DNA from: Pseudomonas cichorii
Lineage (GTDB): Bacteria; Pseudomonadota; Gammaproteobacteria; Pseudomonadales; Pseudomonadaceae
Direction of reading: 5' to 3'
NCBI RefSeq assembly: GCF_015471405.1
Contig: NZ_BLVZ01000010.1
Location: 209,066 to 273,065 of the forward strand
Length of the DNA: 64,000 nucleotides
Each line of letters begins with the position of its first letter. The first letter of the stretch is position 1. The notes under the pieces were generated by a model, which was not told the origin of the DNA, made no database searches, and was given only the letters and a program-made list of their open reading frames with translations. Positions 8,050-17,835 of the stretch are shown one piece after another. Position numbers and translations under genes: made by a program.

Positions 8050-10116
8050 ATGCTCAGTGGCGAACAGTGGAATCAATTACTCCAGGGCTTTCTGGATGAA
8101 GGCCGTGACCTGCTCAAGGATGCCGAAGACAGCCTGCTGCGTCTTGAAACCTCGCCTGACGATCACGACGCCGTCAATGGCCTTTTCCGGGCTGTACACA
8201 CCCTCAAAGGGTCAGCCGGCATTTTTTCGCTGACGCCGCTGGTCACCCTCACCCATCACCTGGAAAGTCTGTTGATGTCGGTACGCGACGGCCAGCGAGT
8301 GCTGACCTCGGACCTGACTTCGCTAATGCTCAAATGCATGGATGAACTGAGCACGATGCTCGAAAGCGTAGACCCCGACAACGGCCTGATGGAAGCCAAC
8401 GAAAGCCGCCAGGCCCCACTGCTCGCGGCATTGGCCAAGGCTCAGGGACATGATGCCGTCGAGACCAAAGATACCGCGTCGAGCAGCAGTGAAACGGCCG
8501 TGAGTGCCGACGAACGCGACTGGCAGGTTTGCATCGCGTTTGCCAAGGAACTGTTCCAGAACGGTTTTGACCCTGCGGCCTTCGTGCGTTACCTCAAGAA
8601 GCTCGGCACCATCACGCACTTGCAGACGCTGACGCCCTCCTTGCCCGAGCTGGGGAAACTCGACCCTGAAGACTGCTACCTGGAGCTGAAACTGACCCTG
8701 CGCAGCAGCGCTCAGGCCAGCGAGATCGAAGACGTTTTCGAGTTCATTCAGGATTTCTGCACACTGCATATCGAGCAACTGACTCCTGAACCCGATGCTG
8801 GCCAAACCGTTATCGAGCATTACCCAGTCGTCGAACAGGCTCCGGTCATGCAAGCGCAGGCCGTGGCTCAGGTCCCCGTAGCCGCGCCTGAAAGACCCTC
8901 CGCGGCCCCCAACCGTGACCGTCGGCCCGTGGAAACCACGCTGGTCAAGGTCGCAGCAAACAAGCTTGATGAGCTGATCAATCTGGTCGGCGAGCTGGTC
9001 ATCAGTACAGCCGGCGCGCAAATGCAGGCCCGTCTCAGTGGCCACAACGCCTGTATCGAAAGCACTCAGGCGGTGCTCCAGCATGTTGAGCAGATCCGCG
9101 AAAGCGCGTTGAAGCTGCGCATGGTCGAAGTGGGTGAAACCTTCAACCGCTTCCACCGCGTAGTGCGTGACGTCAGCCAGGAACTGGACAAGAAGATCCA
9201 GTTGACCATTCGCGGGGGCGAAACCGAGCTGGACAAGTCGGTGATCGACAAGGTGGCCGACCCGCTGACGCATCTGGTGCGCAACGCCATCGACCACGGC
9301 ATCGAGTCCGCGGCCGACCGCCTGGCCGTCGGCAAACCCGCCGAGGGCAATCTGAGCCTCAATGCCTATCACGACTCAGGGATGATCGTGCTGGAAATCA
9401 GCGATGACGGCCGCGGCCTGAACACCGCACGCATTCTGGAAAAAGCCATCGCCAAAGGCATGGTCGAACCTGACGCACAACTGAGCGACAGCGATATTCA
9501 CTTGCTGATTTTCGAGGCCGGGTTCTCCACCGCCGAGCAGGTTTCCAACCTGTCGGGGCGCGGTGTGGGAATGGATGTCGTGCGTAGCGCCATCGATCAA
9601 CTGCGCGGCCTGATCGAGATCGATTCGGTTGCCGGTGAAGGCTGCACATTCCGCATTCGCCTGCCGCTGACCCTGGCCATCATCGACGGTTTTCTGGTCA
9701 GCGTAGGCCAGGACAGTTTCGTCATTCCGCTGGACATGGTCACCGAATGCATGGAGGCCAGCGAGCCGCCTCTGGAAAACGGCTATGGCTATCTGAACCT
9801 GCGTGGCAGACCCCTGCCCTGCATCGCACTGGACAGCCATTTCGGTATCAAGGCAGAGCCTTCGCGCCGCCGCAATATTGTCGTGGTCAGCCAGGGACGC
9901 CAGCAGGCCGGGCTGATCGTCGATCAGTTGCATGGCGAATTGCAAACCGTCATCAAGCCTCTGGGCAAGATGTTCCAGCACCTTCGCGGTATCAGCGGCT
10001 CCACCATTCTGGGCTCCGGTCAGGTCGCACTGATTCTGGATATACCCAGCCTGTTTCGCCATTTACAAGCCCTGGTCGAAAGCGCCAACCAGACCAGTGT
10101 CGCCAGCACCAACTAA
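8050..10116 (+). CDS. cheA: Chemotaxis histidine kinase CheA
   Basis: A 688-residue sensor kinase of chemosensory arrays. In order: N-terminal HPt domain with the phospho-histidine at residue 50 (FRAVHTLKGSAG), a second helical segment and a proline-rich linker (about 250-295), the dimerisation helices (VAANKLDELINLVGEL), the ATP-binding domain with N box (HLVRNAIDHGIE), G1 (DDGRGL) and G2 (GRGVGMDVV), and the CheW-like docking domain at the C terminus. It autophosphorylates under receptor control and passes phosphate to CheY, CheB and perhaps the NarL-type regulator at the operon end. The domains are complete. Confidence 0.96.
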   Translation: MLSGEQWNQLLQGFLDEGRDLLKDAEDSLLRLETSPDDHDAVNGLFRAVHTLKGSAGIFSLTPLVTLTHHLESLLMSVRDGQRVLTSDLTSLMLKCMDELSTMLESVDPDNGLMEANESRQAPLLAALAKAQGHDAVETKDTASSSSETAVSADERDWQVCIAFAKELFQNGFDPAAFVRYLKKLGTITHLQTLTPSLPELGKLDPEDCYLELKLTLRSSAQASEIEDVFEFIQDFCTLHIEQLTPEPDAGQTVIEHYPVVEQAPVMQAQAVAQVPVAAPERPSAAPNRDRRPVETTLVKVAANKLDELINLVGELVISTAGAQMQARLSGHNACIESTQAVLQHVEQIRESALKLRMVEVGETFNRFHRVVRDVSQELDKKIQLTIRGGETELDKSVIDKVADPLTHLVRNAIDHGIESAADRLAVGKPAEGNLSLNAYHDSGMIVLEISDDGRGLNTARILEKAIAKGMVEPDAQLSDSDIHLLIFEAGFSTAEQVSNLSGRGVGMDVVRSAIDQLRGLIEIDSVAGEGCTFRIRLPLTLAIIDGFLVSVGQDSFVIPLDMVTECMEASEPPLENGYGYLNLRGRPLPCIALDSHFGIKAEPSRRRNIVVVSQGRQQAGLIVDQLHGELQTVIKPLGKMFQHLRGISGSTILGSGQVALILDIPSLFRHLQALVESANQTSVASTN

Positions 10117-10143
10117 CTTTTTCAGCCTTCAGGAGATGTAAAC

Positions 10144-11772
10144 ATGCAGTTCATCCGAAATATGAAGATAGGGGTCAGGCTGACACTCGGTTTTCTGATC
10201 GTCGTGGCCTTGACCGCGACCATTGGCTTGCTTGGCATCCGCAACCTGGACGAGGTGAACCGGCTTTCGGATCGAATGTACGACATCGACGTCGAGGGCA
10301 TGAGCCAGTTGCAGGAAGCCAATATCCAGCTGATCACCGCAGGTCGCGCCATGCGCCAGAGCCTGCTCTCCACCACTCAGGAAGAGCGGGAAAGTGCGGC
10401 CAACCTGACTCGCAGCACACTGGAAACCACTCGCGCTCTGATCGTCAAATCCCGCGAGAGCTTCATCACCAAAGAAGGCCAGGCCAGAGTCGATGGCTTG
10501 CTGGCACCACTGACCGAATACGAAAACGTAGCCAAGCAACTCTTGCTCGCCCATCAACAAAGCGGCCAGCTCCAGGAAGCCAGTGAGGTAACCAATCTGT
10601 TGCCAAAGGCCATATCGACGTCCGAGATAGTCGACCGCATGCTGGGTGAAGTGGTCGATTACAAGAAAGAACGGGCCGGACAGTCGAATCAGGAAATCAC
10701 CACGATCTCCGAAAGCTCCCGCGTGCAAATGATTGTGCTGGTGGCCGTCGCCACTCTGCTGGGCATGCTGATCGGCGTACTGGTCACCCGCAGCATCACC
10801 AAGCCGCTCAATGGCGCGGTGGAAGCCGCTAACCGCATGGCGGCCGGCGACCTGAGCAAGGACCTTGAAGTCAACAGCAAGGACGAAACCGGTCAGTTGC
10901 TCGCTTCCATGCAGAACATGGCCCTGCGTCTGCGCAGTATTCTGGGTGATGTACGCAGTGCCGCAGACTCGCTGTCTTCAGCCTCGGAGCAGGTCAGTTC
11001 GACCTCGCAGTCCTTGAGCCAGGCGGCCAACGAACAGGCCGCCAGCGTCGAACAGACAAGCGCCTCGGTCGAACAGATGTCCGCTTCGATTGCCCAGAAC
11101 ACCGAAAGCGCCAAGATCACTGACGGCATCGCAGGCAAGGCTGCCAATGACGCCGTTCAAGGCGGTGGCGCTGTCGGCGACACCGTCCTGGCCATGAAGC
11201 AGATTGCCGACAAGATCAGCATCATCGACGACATCGCTTACCAGACCAACCTGCTGGCCCTGAACGCCGCAATCGAAGCCGCACGAGCGGGCGATCACGG
11301 CAAAGGCTTCGCAGTGGTCGCCGCCGAAGTACGCAAGCTGGCCGAACGCAGCCAGGTGGCGGCCCAGGAAATCGGTCAGGTCGCCTCCAGCAGCGTACAA
11401 CTGGCCGAGCAGGCTGGACGCTTGCTCAACGAGATCGTGCCCAATATCCAGAAGACCTCCGACCTGGTGCAGGAAATCACTGCGGCGTCCCAGGAACAGA
11501 GCGGCGCGGCCGGGCAGATCAATATCGCCATGGGCCAGATGAACCAGATCACCCAGCAGAACGCTTCGGCCTCCGAAGAGCTGGCGGCCACGGCAGAAGA
11601 AATGAATGCCCAGGCCGGCCAGTTGCAGGAACTGATCGGCTTCTTCCGCTTTGAAGCACAGTCTTCATCCAGACCTCAGCCACGAGCCTCGGACAACTAC
11701 AGCAGCACGCCGCCGCCATGGTCCAGAGGCAAGTCGCAGGTCGATGAAGGCCAGTTCGTCAGTTTCAATTAA
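10144..11772 (+). CDS. Methyl-accepting chemotaxis protein (transmembrane, HAMP)
   Basis: A 542-residue receptor. TM1 is at about 10-30 (LTLGFLIVVALTATIGLLGI), followed by a periplasmic helical region of about 165 residues with the pattern of a four-helix-bundle ligand domain, TM2 at about 195-215, HAMP, and the signalling domain (QTNLLALNAAIEAARAGDHG). The QSLSQAANEQAASVEQTSAS region is typical of methylation helix 1. The C-terminal tail QVDEGQFVSFN could tether CheR/CheB. It follows cheA by 27 bp with an AGGAGAT ribosome site. The ligand is not predictable. Confidence 0.94.
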   Translation: MQFIRNMKIGVRLTLGFLIVVALTATIGLLGIRNLDEVNRLSDRMYDIDVEGMSQLQEANIQLITAGRAMRQSLLSTTQEERESAANLTRSTLETTRALIVKSRESFITKEGQARVDGLLAPLTEYENVAKQLLLAHQQSGQLQEASEVTNLLPKAISTSEIVDRMLGEVVDYKKERAGQSNQEITTISESSRVQMIVLVAVATLLGMLIGVLVTRSITKPLNGAVEAANRMAAGDLSKDLEVNSKDETGQLLASMQNMALRLRSILGDVRSAADSLSSASEQVSSTSQSLSQAANEQAASVEQTSASVEQMSASIAQNTESAKITDGIAGKAANDAVQGGGAVGDTVLAMKQIADKISIIDDIAYQTNLLALNAAIEAARAGDHGKGFAVVAAEVRKLAERSQVAAQEIGQVASSSVQLAEQAGRLLNEIVPNIQKTSDLVQEITAASQEQSGAAGQINIAMGQMNQITQQNASASEELAATAEEMNAQAGQLQELIGFFRFEAQSSSRPQPRASDNYSSTPPPWSRGKSQVDEGQFVSFN

Positions 11773-11786
11773 GGGGGACGTGACCT

Positions 11787-12305
11787 ATGAGCCTTCCGCA
11801 AACTGTAGAGCTGTTATCCGACGCCGACACGATGAGCATCCAGCATCTGTCGTTTCGGGTACGCGATGCCGCGTATGCGTTACCCATCGATCTGGTGCGG
11901 GAGATCATCGAGTACGACGAAGTCACTTCCGTACCGATGATGCCGGCCTTTATCCATGGCGTGATCAACCTGCGCGGTAACGTGGTGCCGGTGCTCGATC
12001 TGGCGGCGCGCTTCGGCTTCGAGCTGACGCAGCCCGGCAAGCGCACCTGCATCGTGATCATCGAACTGACGCTGGAAGACCTCTACCAGCGCATCGGTCT
12101 GGTGGTGGACGCCGTGGACGCCGTGCTCGATATCGATCCGCAACAGGTGGTGCCCGCCCCACCTTTCGGGGCCGGTATCCGCACAGACTTCATCGCCGGC
12201 ATGGCTCGTCGCGACCAGACTTTCACCATCATTCTGAACATTGCACAAGTGTTGTCACTGGACGACATTCGCCAGCTCAGTCTTGCTGTGCTCAAGGGAA
12301 CCTGA
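11787..12305 (+). CDS. cheW: CheW coupling protein
   Basis: A 172-residue CheW domain protein linking receptors to CheA. Characteristic stretches are FRVRDAAYALPIDLVREI, IHGVINLRGNVVPVLDL and GLVVDAVDAVLDI. It lies 14 bp after the receptor gene and 1 bp before cheR. Confidence 0.94.
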   Translation: MSLPQTVELLSDADTMSIQHLSFRVRDAAYALPIDLVREIIEYDEVTSVPMMPAFIHGVINLRGNVVPVLDLAARFGFELTQPGKRTCIVIIELTLEDLYQRIGLVVDAVDAVLDIDPQQVVPAPPFGAGIRTDFIAGMARRDQTFTIILNIAQVLSLDDIRQLSLAVLKGT

Positions 12306-12306
12306 G

Positions 12307-13119
12307 ATGTCAGAAGCACTGAAGATGCCGACACTCGGTGATACCGAGTTCCTCCATCTGCAAAAACTCATGGCCGATGCTTCAGGCATCCAGCTGGCGC
12401 AGAACAAGCGCCCGCTGGTTGCCGGTCGCCTGATGAAACGCCTTCGTTATTACCGGCTCGACAGTTACACCGAATACCTGCACATGCTCGAACAGCCCAT
12501 GTACAAGCAGGAACGCCGTCTGGTGGTGGATCTGCTTACAACCAACGAAACGTACTTCTTCCGCGAACATCCGCACTTCGAGTTTCTCGGCCAGTGGCTG
12601 GCCAGACGTCGGGGTTCACTGCGGATCTGGAGTGCCGCCTGTTCATCGGGTGAAGAACCCTACAGCCTTGCGATGGTGCTCAGCGAACACGCCACCACAC
12701 AGGACTGGTCCATCATGGCCAGCGACCTGAGCCTGAGCATGCTGCACAAGGCCCACGAAGGCATCTATGACATCGCCCAGGCCAAGTACTTTCCCCAGGG
12801 CTGGATGCAGCGCTACTGCCTGAGCGGCGTAGGCGACATGAGCGGACGCTTCCGGGTGCAGGCGGCCCTGCGCGACCGGGTCACGCTGCGCGAGGTGAAT
12901 ATCGTCCAGCCGCTGGCAGAAGACGTGGGCATGTTCGATGTGATCTTTCTGCGCAACGTATTGATCTACTTCGACAACGAAGAAAAGAAACGTATTGTGC
13001 AGCGCCTTGTCTGTCAGTTGCGTCCCGGCGGCCTGCTATTCATAGGCCACGCCGAAAGCATTCATGGTTTTGAGCTACCCGTACGACTGGTACGGCCCTC
13101 GGTGTACGAATGTCTGTGA
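12307..13119 (+). CDS. cheR: Chemotaxis protein methyltransferase CheR
   Basis: A 270-residue SAM-dependent glutamate methyltransferase acting on the receptors. The N-terminal helical domain contains LVVDLLTTNETYFFREHPHF, and the SAM-binding motif is WSAACSSGEEPYSLAM. IFLRNVLIYFD is the conserved catalytic-domain strand. There is no TPR extension. The ATG at 12307, one base after the cheW stop, is preferred; a 5' extension would overlap cheW. The 3' end overlaps cheD by 10 bp. Confidence 0.94.
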   Translation: MSEALKMPTLGDTEFLHLQKLMADASGIQLAQNKRPLVAGRLMKRLRYYRLDSYTEYLHMLEQPMYKQERRLVVDLLTTNETYFFREHPHFEFLGQWLARRRGSLRIWSAACSSGEEPYSLAMVLSEHATTQDWSIMASDLSLSMLHKAHEGIYDIAQAKYFPQGWMQRYCLSGVGDMSGRFRVQAALRDRVTLREVNIVQPLAEDVGMFDVIFLRNVLIYFDNEEKKRIVQRLVCQLRPGGLLFIGHAESIHGFELPVRLVRPSVYECL

Positions 13120-13640
13120 ATCAACCCATTTTCCTGCGCCCCGGCGATTACTTCTTTGGGCGCCACGACGGTCCTGTCACGACCCTGCTGGGCAGTTGCG
13201 TATCGATAATTCTCTGGCATCCACGCTGGCGCTTGCTGGGCGTATCCCATTACGTCCTGCCCCGTGACCCGACGGCCAGCTACAACAAGGCACCGCTCAA
13301 CGATCAGGACACGCGCTACGGCGATGCCGTGTTCCAGCGCATGCACGCCGACATGGTGCGTCACGGCACCAACCCGAGCGAGTACCGCAAAGGGATTTTC
13401 GGCGGTGGCTGCCTGTCGCGTTTCGAGGGTAACTCGCTGCGCAAGATCGGCCACACCAACAGCGACTTCGCCCGCAAACAGTTCAGCCTGCGCAACTGGG
13501 CGGTGGACTTGCACGACCTCAATGGCGAGCACTACCGCCGCCTTCAGATAGATGGCCTGAGTGGCAGGATCGACTGTCAGCGCAATGAAGTCACGCCGCC
13601 CGTCATGCCGAACTCAAGGACAGGTGGGCATATTCTGTGA
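13110..13640 (+). CDS. cheD: Chemoreceptor glutamine deamidase CheD
   Basis: A 176-residue CheD that deamidates receptor glutamines. The catalytic cysteine is in LLGSCVSIILW and the histidine in GVSHYVLP. The GGGCLSRF and KIGHTNSDFA segments are family typical. The gene starts within the cheR 3' end and ends four bases into cheB. The presence of CheD separates this cluster from the enteric-type system. Confidence 0.92.
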   Translation: MSVNQPIFLRPGDYFFGRHDGPVTTLLGSCVSIILWHPRWRLLGVSHYVLPRDPTASYNKAPLNDQDTRYGDAVFQRMHADMVRHGTNPSEYRKGIFGGGCLSRFEGNSLRKIGHTNSDFARKQFSLRNWAVDLHDLNGEHYRRLQIDGLSGRIDCQRNEVTPPVMPNSRTGGHIL

Positions 13641-14689
13641 TCCGCGTATTCATCGTTGACGACTCGGCCCTGGTTCGCCAGGTGCTTACCAATTGCCTGA
13701 CAAACCATCCCGGCATCGAAGTGATCGGCCAGGCCAGTGACCCGCTTTACGCCATCGACAAGATGCGCCGCGACTGGCCTGACGTGGTGATTCTGGATGT
13801 CGAAATGCCGCGCATGGATGGTCTTACCTTTCTGCGTCAGATCATGAGCGAACGCCCTACTCCGACCCTGATCTGTTCGACGCTGACCGAGGAAGGTGCC
13901 AGCGTTTCCGTCGAAGCACTGGCAGCCGGTGCAGTGGGGGTTTTCACCAAGGCCCGGCTGGGTCTGAAACAAAGCCTGGAGCAACTTTCGGGGGATCTGA
14001 TCCGCAAGATCGAAGAGGCCGCCCGCACACGCCCAGGCGCTTTCCGGCCACCTGCCCGCGCGCAGGTCCAGGAAGCACCGCCCGCAGTAAATCCATTGTT
14101 CAGGACCACCGACCGGGTGGTCGCACTGGGCTGCTCGACCGGAGGCACCCAGGCACTGGAATTCATTCTTCGCCAACTGCCACGTGACTGCCCGGGCATT
14201 GTGATCGTTCAACACATGCCGGAAAAATTCACGGCAGATTTCGCAAGACGTCTCGATAGTCTCTGCCAGATAGAAGTACGTGAAGCCAGGCATCTGGATC
14301 GCGTTCACAGCGGTCTGGCACTGATCGCTCCCGGTGGTCTGCACATGCAGCTCAAACGCAACGGAGCACACTATCAAGTCGAGGTTATCGATGGCCCACC
14401 GGTAAACCGGCACAAGCCATCGGTAGACGTGCTGTTTCGCTCTATGGCCAGACATGCAGGCGCCAATACGCTGGGCGTGATCATGACCGGCATGGGAGAC
14501 GACGGAGCGCGCGGCCTGCTGGCCATGCGCGAAAGCGGAGCCCACACCGTCGCCCAGGATGAGGCCAGTTGCGTTGTGTTCGGCATGCCCAAGGAAGCGA
14601 TTCGCATGGGCGCGGCACAAGCGATAGAACCGCTGTCCAGAGTACCGATACTGATCCAACAGTTTGGTGACAGCGCACGGCATGGCTAA
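13637..14689 (+). CDS. cheB: Chemotaxis response regulator methylesterase CheB
   Basis: A 350-residue CheB with a GTG start overlapping cheD. It has an N-terminal receiver with the phospho-aspartate at residue 54 (VILDVEMPRMDG), a linker rich in Ala and Pro (about 130-155), and a methylesterase domain with the catalytic triad segments GCSTGG (Ser), VQHMPEKFT (His) and MTGMGDDGARG (Asp). Phosphorylated CheB removes receptor methyl groups and gives feedback on the CheA of this operon. Confidence 0.95.
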   Translation: MIRVFIVDDSALVRQVLTNCLTNHPGIEVIGQASDPLYAIDKMRRDWPDVVILDVEMPRMDGLTFLRQIMSERPTPTLICSTLTEEGASVSVEALAAGAVGVFTKARLGLKQSLEQLSGDLIRKIEEAARTRPGAFRPPARAQVQEAPPAVNPLFRTTDRVVALGCSTGGTQALEFILRQLPRDCPGIVIVQHMPEKFTADFARRLDSLCQIEVREARHLDRVHSGLALIAPGGLHMQLKRNGAHYQVEVIDGPPVNRHKPSVDVLFRSMARHAGANTLGVIMTGMGDDGARGLLAMRESGAHTVAQDEASCVVFGMPKEAIRMGAAQAIEPLSRVPILIQQFGDSARHG

Positions 14690-14857
14690 CGGAATGCCAT
14701 CGCCGATATTCGGGATAGGGACGTCCTCCCCGTGGGCGTCTTGCAAATGGATGCAGCTAGCCATCAGCGGGCTATCATCAACCCCCACGGGAGAATAGTA
14801 ATCGTAGCTGTCACTCGTTGGCCGCTATTCACTTCCCATGCGACACAGGCCGTACAT

Positions 14858-15520
14858 ATGCCTTGCCGAATTCTGCTCGCCGATGACTACCCGTTGTTTC
14901 GGGCTGGTATACGAGCACTACTGGAAAAACAACACGAATACGAAATCGTCGGGGAGGCTGGCGATGGGGATAGCATCGTCCAGCTTGCTTGCCTGTTGTC
15001 GCCGGACATCATCCTGCTCGACATGTCCATGGAGCGATCATGCAGCGTCCATACACTGGAGGAGTTATCAGTCCATGCGCCCTGCAGCAAGGTGCTCATG
15101 CTATCGACACATACCGACTCAAGCTTCGTCATGAAATGCCTGCAACTGGGTGCCCAGGGCTATCTGCTCAAGAGCGCCAGCTTTCTGGAGCTGGAACTGG
15201 CCTTACAGGCGTTGCAGCATGGCGATCAATATCTGTCTTCGGAAGTCGTGCCGCTGGTGGTCAGCCAGGCCGTCAAGAAAAGCCTTACGCAGCCTTCGGG
15301 CAGCAGATCCGGAAACTTTTCACTGACTGAACGCCAACTGGAAATCCTGCGCCTGATCGCCCGTGGCGAATCGACTCGTTCCATCGCACTGGGCCTGGGC
15401 CTGAGCGTCAAGACAGTCGAGGCCCATCGCTCTCAGGTCATGCATCGTCTGGGGATTCACGATATCGCCAGCCTGGTGTTGTTTGCCGTGCGTGAGGGGA
15501 TCATTCAGGTCAACGATTAG
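14858..15520 (+). CDS. NarL/FixJ-type response regulator (LuxR HTH) at the end of the che operon
   Basis: A 220-residue two-domain regulator: receiver (LLADDYPLF, phospho-aspartate in IILLDMSME, lysine in YLLKS) and a C-terminal LuxR helix-turn-helix (LTERQLEILRLIARGEST, SVKTVEAHRSQVMHRLG). The chosen ATG gives the normal NarL length; an in-frame ATG lies upstream at 14732. It is 168 bp from cheB. No separate histidine kinase is beside it, so CheA of the operon is a candidate donor, which would give this chemosensory system a transcriptional output. Confidence 0.87.
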   Translation: MPCRILLADDYPLFRAGIRALLEKQHEYEIVGEAGDGDSIVQLACLLSPDIILLDMSMERSCSVHTLEELSVHAPCSKVLMLSTHTDSSFVMKCLQLGAQGYLLKSASFLELELALQALQHGDQYLSSEVVPLVVSQAVKKSLTQPSGSRSGNFSLTERQLEILRLIARGESTRSIALGLGLSVKTVEAHRSQVMHRLGIHDIASLVLFAVREGIIQVND

Positions 15521-15522
15521 CC

Positions 15523-17793
15523 TCACGTCAGCAGTGGCGGCTCAAAGGCCGTCACTTGCGGCAACGCCTGATCCCACCTGACGACCTCCACCGACGCGGT
15601 TTGTGCCGAGCAACCCTGAGACAAGCGTGAAGCCCCCACATCGAGGGTAATCACGTTCGGGTTGCCATGTTTCTCAAGGCTGCCCTTCTGGCCATGGACC
15701 AGTGGATCGAACCAGGCTCCGGTGGCGATCTGCACGACGCCGGGGCGAATGTCATCCGAGACAATCACCCCGGCCAGAAAAGCCCCTCGCTCGTTGAAAA
15801 CCTTGACCACATCGCCATCGACAATGCCTCGGGCCTGCGCGTCGATGCGATTGAGGGTCAAGGGCTCACGCTCGTGGATCTTTGAAGCGCGGCTATAGGC
15901 ACCGTGGTCGTACTGACTGTGCAAACGGGTTCGCGGCTGGTTGGAGAGCAGGTGCAAGGGAAACGTGGCCGCTGGCTTGTCCAGCCAGACCGGATGCCCC
16001 GGACAGTCCGCGTAACCGAACCCGGCAATGCGCTCGGAGAAGATTTCGATACGCCCTGAAGGCGTGGGCAAAGGGTTGGCCTGCGGGTCGTCGCGGAAGG
16101 GCTTGAGCAGGATCATGTCGGTTTCGGGGTACTGCACCTCGAACAGGCCCTCGCGCCAGAACCGATCATAGTCCGGCAACTGCACGCCGAAGGTTTCGGC
16201 CCGCTCGCGAGACTGTTCATAGATATAACGCAGCCAGGCAGACGCATCACGCCCCTCAGTGAAGGTATCGGCAAAGCCCAGACGCTGTGCCAGGTCGGCG
16301 AAGATCGAATAGTCGTCGCGGGCGTCACCCACTGGCTCGATGGCTTGCTGCATGGCGATCATGAAACGGTCGGAAGCCGAACTGCCGATGTCATTGCGCT
16401 CCAGCGCCGTAGTCGCAGGCAGGACGATATCGGCGTACCTGGCCTGGGCGGTCCAGTACTGCTCGTGAACAATGATGGTTTCCGGGCGCTGCCAGGCATC
16501 CAGCAGACGGTTGAGGTCCTGGTGATGATGAAAGATATTGCCGCCGGCCCAGTACACCAGCCGAATGTCGGGATAGTGCCGTTGCTGGCCGTTGTAATCG
16601 AAAGGCGCACCGGGATTGAGCAGCATGTCGGCGACACGTGCCACCGGGATGAAATCCTTGACCGGGTTGCTGCCCTGCTCGAAACGCGGCCCGGAAAATG
16701 CCTTGCGGCCGCTGCCCGTATTGTTCATGCAGCCATAACCCAGCCCAAAACCGCCACCCGGCAAACCGATCTGTCCCAGCAGTGCGGCCAGGGTCACGGT
16801 CATCCAGAACGGTTGTTCGCCATGGATCGAACGCTGCAAGGAATAGGCGACATTGATCATGGTCCGCTTGCTGGCCATGCGTTGTGCCAGCTCGATGATC
16901 TGGCGGGCCGGGATTCCAGTCAGTTGCTCGGCCCATTGCGGGTCCTTTGGCTGTCCGTCGACATGGCCCAGCAGATAGTCACGAAAGCGCTCATAGCCGA
17001 CGGTATAACGCTGCACAAAGGCTTCGTCATGCAGCCCTTGGGTGATCAGGATCCAGGACAACGCCATCATCAACGCCGTATCGCTGCCGGGACGAATCGC
17101 CAGCCATTCATTCCTTTCAGGGCCGACCAAGTCATCGCGCAACGGGCTGACATTGACGAACTCCACACCCGCTTTCGACATCGACTGCAAAGCCTCACTC
17201 AGCAAGTGATCGCTGGCGCCACCGGGGCTTGTCTGGGCGTTCTTGGCAGGCAGGCCACCGAAGGCCACGAACAACTCGCAGTGCTCGGCCAGGTTTTCCC
17301 AGGAGGTGTGCGCCGCCAGCAGCCAGTCCATATTACCGACGATATGCGGCATCAACACTCGTCCTGCACCAAGGCTGTAACTGTCGGTGCTGAATACATA
17401 ACCGCCCAGGCAGTTGAGGAAGCGATGCAACTGACTCTGGGCATGATGAAAACGCCCCGCGCTGCCCCAGCCGTAACTGCCACCGAAGATTGCCTGGTTG
17501 CCATGCTCGCCCCTGATGCGCTTCAGCTCTCGGGCGACCAGATCCAGTGCAACGTCCCAGGACACTTCAACAAAAGGCTCCTGCCCTCGCAGGTCGGGCC
17601 GACCACCTTGCTCGTGAAGAAAACTGCGGCGCACGGCGGGACGCTTGATACGGGTCGGCGATGCGATGGCACCTGCTACCGAATCCCCTATGGGCGAAGG
17701 GTCCTTGTCCCACTCTGCGGGCACCAGCGCCTCAAGCTTTCCGTCCACAACCTGTGGACGGTAGACGCCCCAGTGCAATGAAGTGAAAGTCAT
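15523..17793 (-). CDS. Molybdopterin-dependent S/N-oxide reductase (BisC/DMSO reductase family)
   Basis: A 756-residue molybdoenzyme. It begins THWGVY-like (MTFTSLHWGVYRPQV), which in BisC/TorA proteins precedes the active-site domain. The region GGSYGWGSAGRFHHAQSQLH carries the serine that ligands molybdenum in this subfamily. There is no N-terminal cysteine cluster for iron-sulfur and no Tat signal, so it is probably cytoplasmic like biotin sulfoxide reductase. NVITLDVGASRLSQGC near the C terminus belongs to the molydopterin-binding domain. Its gene converges on the NarL-type regulator with only a 2-bp gap. It may reduce biotin sulfoxide, methionine sulfoxide or a related oxide; the substrate is not certain. 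Confidence 0.88.
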   Translation of the reverse strand: MTFTSLHWGVYRPQVVDGKLEALVPAEWDKDPSPIGDSVAGAIASPTRIKRPAVRRSFLHEQGGRPDLRGQEPFVEVSWDVALDLVARELKRIRGEHGNQAIFGGSYGWGSAGRFHHAQSQLHRFLNCLGGYVFSTDSYSLGAGRVLMPHIVGNMDWLLAAHTSWENLAEHCELFVAFGGLPAKNAQTSPGGASDHLLSEALQSMSKAGVEFVNVSPLRDDLVGPERNEWLAIRPGSDTALMMALSWILITQGLHDEAFVQRYTVGYERFRDYLLGHVDGQPKDPQWAEQLTGIPARQIIELAQRMASKRTMINVAYSLQRSIHGEQPFWMTVTLAALLGQIGLPGGGFGLGYGCMNNTGSGRKAFSGPRFEQGSNPVKDFIPVARVADMLLNPGAPFDYNGQQRHYPDIRLVYWAGGNIFHHHQDLNRLLDAWQRPETIIVHEQYWTAQARYADIVLPATTALERNDIGSSASDRFMIAMQQAIEPVGDARDDYSIFADLAQRLGFADTFTEGRDASAWLRYIYEQSRERAETFGVQLPDYDRFWREGLFEVQYPETDMILLKPFRDDPQANPLPTPSGRIEIFSERIAGFGYADCPGHPVWLDKPAATFPLHLLSNQPRTRLHSQYDHGAYSRASKIHEREPLTLNRIDAQARGIVDGDVVKVFNERGAFLAGVIVSDDIRPGVVQIATGAWFDPLVHGQKGSLEKHGNPNVITLDVGASRLSQGCSAQTASVEVVRWDQALPQVTAFEPPLLT

Positions 17794-17835
17794 GGTGAAG
17801 GGCTCCTGAGGGGGGGTGGGGTTTTGGCGTGGAGC

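Noticed and set aside
8323..9372. A 349-codon frame antisense to cheA
   Set aside because: CheA motifs are continuous on the plus strand; the reverse frame has none.
16345..17781. A 478-codon frame antisense to the molybdoenzyme
   Set aside because: No recognisable domain; produced by third-position GC bias of the real gene.
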